Part shown: piece after piece, positions 11,201-11,566 of the stretch
Layout: each line of letters starts with the position of its first letter
Position numbering within the stretch: the first letter of the stretch is position 1
From: Baffinella frigidus
Lineage: Eukaryota; Cryptophyceae; Cryptomonadales; Baffinellaceae
Direction: 5' to 3'
DNA: 11,566 nucleotides
Assembly (NCBI GenBank): GCA_026770585.1
Contig: MU646325.1
Span: 751,068 to 762,633, forward strand
Notes under the pieces: generated by a model
The model's input: only the letters and a program-made list of their open reading frames with translations
Database searches by the model: none
Told to the model about the DNA's origin: nothing
Made by a program: the position numbers and the translations under genes

Positions 11201-11408
11201 CTAACCCCTCACCCCTCACCATGACCCCTAACCGTATGTGCTAGGTCCCAAGCCCTACGACTTAGAAAAACGTATTCACTAAGTTGCAAGCCCTAATGCC
11301 TTGGGAAACGTGTTTCCTAAGTCCCGAACCGTAAGCAGGTGGTGAGTGACGCAGGCACGCCCGGCATCGCGGACCCCGGCACCGAGCTTGTCCGCGCGTG
11401 CGTCGCAG
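7935..11408 (+). CDS. rsmI: RsmI-type 16S rRNA (cytidine-2'-O-)-methyltransferase, probably plastid-targeted; 3' end outside window
   Basis: Six joined exons give about 206 codons. After a ~100-residue N-terminal extension come the family blocks GTLYIVATPIGNLEDIT, VDVIASEDTR, TGRLLKHFGI, SHHEHN and VVSDAGTPGIADPG, in RsmI order and spacing. The known bacterial enzyme 2'-O-methylates C1402 in the decoding centre of 16S rRNA, using SAM bound by the tetrapyrrole-methylase fold; TPIGN and SDAGTPG are the conserved loops. The extension begins with a hydrophobic core (ALVLVLV, about residues 14-20), then a Ser/Thr/Pro/Arg-rich part with SPAFLRGP, which fits a signal peptide plus transit peptide. 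I infer action on plastid 16S rRNA. The family is about 280 aa plus presequence, so the C-terminal ~120-170 residues are off the right edge. One intron (after exon 4) needs a GC donor. Confidence 0.9.
8244..9022. other. rsmI intron 1, upstream part
   Basis: Contains an interspersed-repeat copy (8543-8623) and a 25-nt direct repeat, CCCTCCYAATCRGCGRGACC..., at 8628-8652 and 8793-8817 (22 of 25 identical). 8244-8540 and 8830-8985 look unique, apart from a short CCCTAAA near 8970. Open frames here have no recognisable content. Confidence 0.7.
8543..8623 (-). repeat. Short interspersed repeat, copy 3
   Basis: On the minus strand contains GAAAGTTGACGGGGTTGTAC and CTTGAGAATAGTCTGTCAAC. Lies in rsmI intron 1, antisense. 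Confidence 0.82.
9023..9063 (+). pseudogene. 5' half of a split older rsmI exon 2
   Basis: Matches the exon 2 start with one extra base (frameshift); the 35 nt before the acceptor (8988-9022) also match the intact flank. Its last 27 bases recur, with one mismatch, at the start of the 3' half (9409-9435). Confidence 0.9.
9197..9271 (+). CDS. rsmI: rsmI exon 2
   Basis: Codes for VRKGTLYIVATPIGNLEDIT followed by VRALA, the N-terminal signature of the RsmI family. Acceptor CAG|GTG, donor GCG|GTCCAA, phase 0. It sits between a 5' fragment (9023-9063) and a 3' fragment (9409-9470) of an older copy of the same exon. Confidence 0.95.
9303..9405 (-). repeat. Telomere-like array, CCCTAAA
   Basis: CCTAAAGCCTGAAGCC, AACGCTAAACGCTAAA and then canonical CCCTAAA units between rsmI exon 2 and its 3' fragment. 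Confidence 0.9.
9409..9470 (+). pseudogene. 3' half of a split older rsmI exon 2
   Basis: Reads LYVVATPIWNLEDVTVRALA in frame, with donor GCG|GTATCC. The conserved Gly of TPIGN is changed to Trp, so it would not make a good enzyme. The donor falls at the first bases of the inverted-repeat element at 9472-9576. Confidence 0.9.
9472..9576. mobile_element. 105-bp inverted-repeat (MITE-like) element
   Basis: 18-bp perfect terminal inverted repeats, 9472-9489 (TATCCCTTAAGTGCCCAG) against 9559-9576. The 69-nt interior has its own foldbacks (CCCTACGGTAGGG; GGGCCCTAGG against CTCTAGGCCC). No coding capacity and no clear target-site duplication. Its left edge abuts the end of the exon 2 fragment. Confidence 0.7.
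9630..9797 (-). repeat. Telomere-like array, CCCTACA/CCCTAAA variants
   Basis: Degenerate units CCCTACACCCTAAACCCTGC, ending at the exon 3 acceptor. Confidence 0.85.
9801..9841 (+). CDS. rsmI: rsmI exon 3
   Basis: Codes for VLHGVDVIASEDT plus two bases of Arg, matching RVL...D.IAAEDTR of RsmI. Acceptor AAGCAG|GTG, donor CG|GTAACG, phase 2. Only 41 nt long. Confidence 0.93.
9855..10015. repeat. AT-rich tandem repeat, TATRTAGACTAAT type
   Basis: Units with TTTATRTAGACTAAT at 9883 and 9932 and TTTACATAGACTATA at 9969, spaced 37-49 nt. Base composition differs sharply from the surroundings; in rsmI intron 3. Confidence 0.75.
10063..10178 (+). repeat. Short interspersed repeat, copy 4 (long form)
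   Basis: Starts GGGCCTTTTCGCTC, contains AGAGTTGATGGGATTTGTAA, and ends CTTGAGAATAGGCCGGCAAC. The internal AACTTCAGAATGGACCGGCA at 10117 repeats the end motif, so it has an extra ~30 nt. In rsmI intron 3, sense. Confidence 0.8.
10236..10355 (+). repeat. Telomere-like array, TTGAGCG variant, G-rich
   Basis: GGTTTAGGG, then about seven TTGAGNG units, then TTTAGGG. Opposite polarity to the other rsmI arrays. Confidence 0.85.
10404..10449 (+). CDS. rsmI: rsmI exon 4 (GC donor)
   Basis: Completes CGG (Arg), then codes for RTGRLLKHFGIATPQ, equivalent to HTRKLLNHYGI in RsmI, exactly the piece missing between exons 3 and 5. Acceptor CAG. No GT lies near the end, so the donor must be CAG|GCTTCC, giving a GC-AG intron that starts just before an 18-nt C run. 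Confidence 0.8.
10454..10494. repeat. C18 run followed by (CTT)n
   Basis: Pyrimidine-only tract starting four bases after the GC donor of exon 4. The C-run length is probably not reliable. Confidence 0.9.
10529..10548 (+). pseudogene. Probable 5' fragment of rsmI exon 5
   Basis: 15 of 20 bases match the HEHN part of exon 5, with a core of CACAACTG. Short and weak on its own, but the position upstream of the intact exon fits the general pattern. Confidence 0.5.
10573..10640 (+). repeat. GGGGGCGTAACG tandem repeat
   Basis: Three units (near 10574, 10600, 10626) spaced about 26 nt, just before the exon 5 acceptor. Confidence 0.85.
10652..10729 (+). CDS. rsmI: rsmI exon 5
   Basis: Codes for VSHHEHNWRAASVQLVKRMQ and then TGESVA; RsmI proteins have SYHEHNE..R...L...L..GE.VA here. 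Acceptor AAGCAG|GTG, donor GCG|GTCTGC, phase 0. Confidence 0.92.
10748..10788 (+). repeat. GAGGCGGGCCTRTCT direct repeat
   Basis: Two 15-nt units about 20 nt apart, following the exon 5 donor. Confidence 0.8.
10818..10842. repeat. Perfect hairpin, 11-bp arms, 3-nt loop
   Basis: GAACACGAAGT / ACTTCGTGTTC around GTA in rsmI intron 5. Confidence 0.9.
10919..11080 (-). repeat. Telomere-like array, CCCTAAA/CCCCAAA
   Basis: Long C-rich tract in rsmI intron 5, with CCCTCAA and CCCCAAC variants. Confidence 0.9.
11085..11123. repeat. (AATAATAAAT)n microsatellite
   Basis: Follows the telomere-like array, immediately before CCAAACCCTAAACC and the exon 6 fragment. Confidence 0.9.
11146..11194 (+). pseudogene. 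5' fragment of rsmI exon 6
   Basis: Reads VVSDAGTSGITYPGTE without a stop; the acceptor and 11 nt before it (ACCGTAAGCAG) are identical to those of the intact exon. Pro of TPG and Asp of DPG are lost. It breaks off into CCCCTAA repeats with no donor. Confidence 0.88.
11195..11235 (-). repeat. Short C-rich telomere-like tract
   Basis: CCCCTAACCCCTCACCCCTC starting exactly where the exon 6 fragment breaks off. Confidence 0.8.
11250..11323. repeat. Two related imperfect foldbacks
   Basis: AAGCCCTA, then CTTAG...CTAAG (11260-11283), followed by AAGCCCTA again and CTTGGGAAAC GT GTTTCCTAAG (11300-11321). A ~39-nt unit duplicated in tandem, each copy palindromic. Confidence 0.7.
11339..11408 (+). 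CDS. rsmI: rsmI exon 6, last exon in window
   Basis: Codes for VVSDAGTPGIADPGTELVRA followed by CVA plus one base. SDAGTPGI.DPG is the most conserved loop of the family. Acceptor AAGCAG|GTG. The donor is taken as G|GTACGG at 11409; the frame stays open beyond it but stops resembling RsmI, so the end is less certain than the start. Confidence 0.88.
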
Positions 11409-11498
11409 GTACGGCGATCACCCTCTGCGGGGCTGCTGTAGAGGTGTGCCCTGCTGTCTCACTGTCGCGGTGGTGTCCTCTCTCTGTCTTTCCTGTCA

Positions 11499-11499
11499 C

Positions 11500-11566
<67 letters not shown>
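11499..11566. repeat. (CT)n microsatellite at window edge
   Basis: About 33 CT units running to the last base. With the poly-G at the other end, it suggests the window is a contig bounded by unassemblable simple repeats. Confidence 0.95.

Noticed and set aside
1-11566. Subtelomere or true chromosome end because of the telomere-like repeats
   Set aside because: Arrays are short, degenerate, of both polarities and confined to introns and spacers between conserved exons; neither window edge is a telomere.
1-11566. CRISPR-like array or prokaryotic operon
   Set aside because: Repeats have no regular spacers, and the genes are spliced eukaryotic genes with GT-AG introns.

Overview
This is a nuclear genome segment of a eukaryotic alga. 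Two intron-dense genes stand head to head. On the minus strand, 15 short exons between 40 and 7460 encode the first ~379 residues of a Notchless (NLE1/Rsa4) homologue, the WD40 assembly factor of the cytosolic 60S ribosomal subunit. The C-terminal part lies beyond the left edge. On the plus strand, six exons between 7935 and 11408 encode the first ~206 residues of an RsmI-type 16S rRNA 2'-O-methyltransferase, which runs off the right edge. Its first exon reads as a signal peptide followed by a Ser/Ala/Arg-rich stretch, i.e. a bipartite presequence. This suggests a secondary-plastid alga (cryptophyte, haptophyte, stramenopile or similar; I cannot decide which) and a plastid-targeted enzyme. The 474 bp between the two starts must hold both promoters. 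Exon joins were worked out by hand from family conservation, reading frame and splice sites; every join keeps frame.

Layout: poly-G edge and NLE1 exons 15-13 (1-945); exon 12 with three fragments (1167-1758); exons 11 and 10 (1879-2516); repeat-rich intron (2517-3550); exon 9 with two degenerate copies (3115-3615); exons 8-5 (3802-5231); exon 4 with three fragments (5397-5951); exons 3-1 (6169-7460); intergenic (7461-7934); rsmI exons 1-6 (7935-11408); (CT)n edge. Introns consist largely of plant-type telomere-like repeats (TTTAGGG and variants TTTGGGG, TTCAGGG, TTGAGGG, TTTCGGG, TTTGTGG), minisatellites, hairpins and a short interspersed repeat family.

The main oddity is that many exons of both genes (NLE1 exons 1, 2, 4, 6, 8, 9, 12, 15; rsmI exons 2, 5, 6) are accompanied in the flanking introns by decayed partial copies of themselves. 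The geometry is regular: 5' fragments lie upstream of the intact exon and 3' fragments downstream. For NLE1 exon 4 and rsmI exon 2, the 5' and 3' fragments look like the two halves of one older exon. They overlap by 20 and 27 bp, share variants absent from the intact exon, and bracket a 313-345 bp segment that carries the intact exon. This resembles an insertion with a target-site duplication that delivered a fresh exon. All 19 usable acceptors are CAG, nine of them CAG|GT, and the 19 introns are in phase 0 or 2 only.
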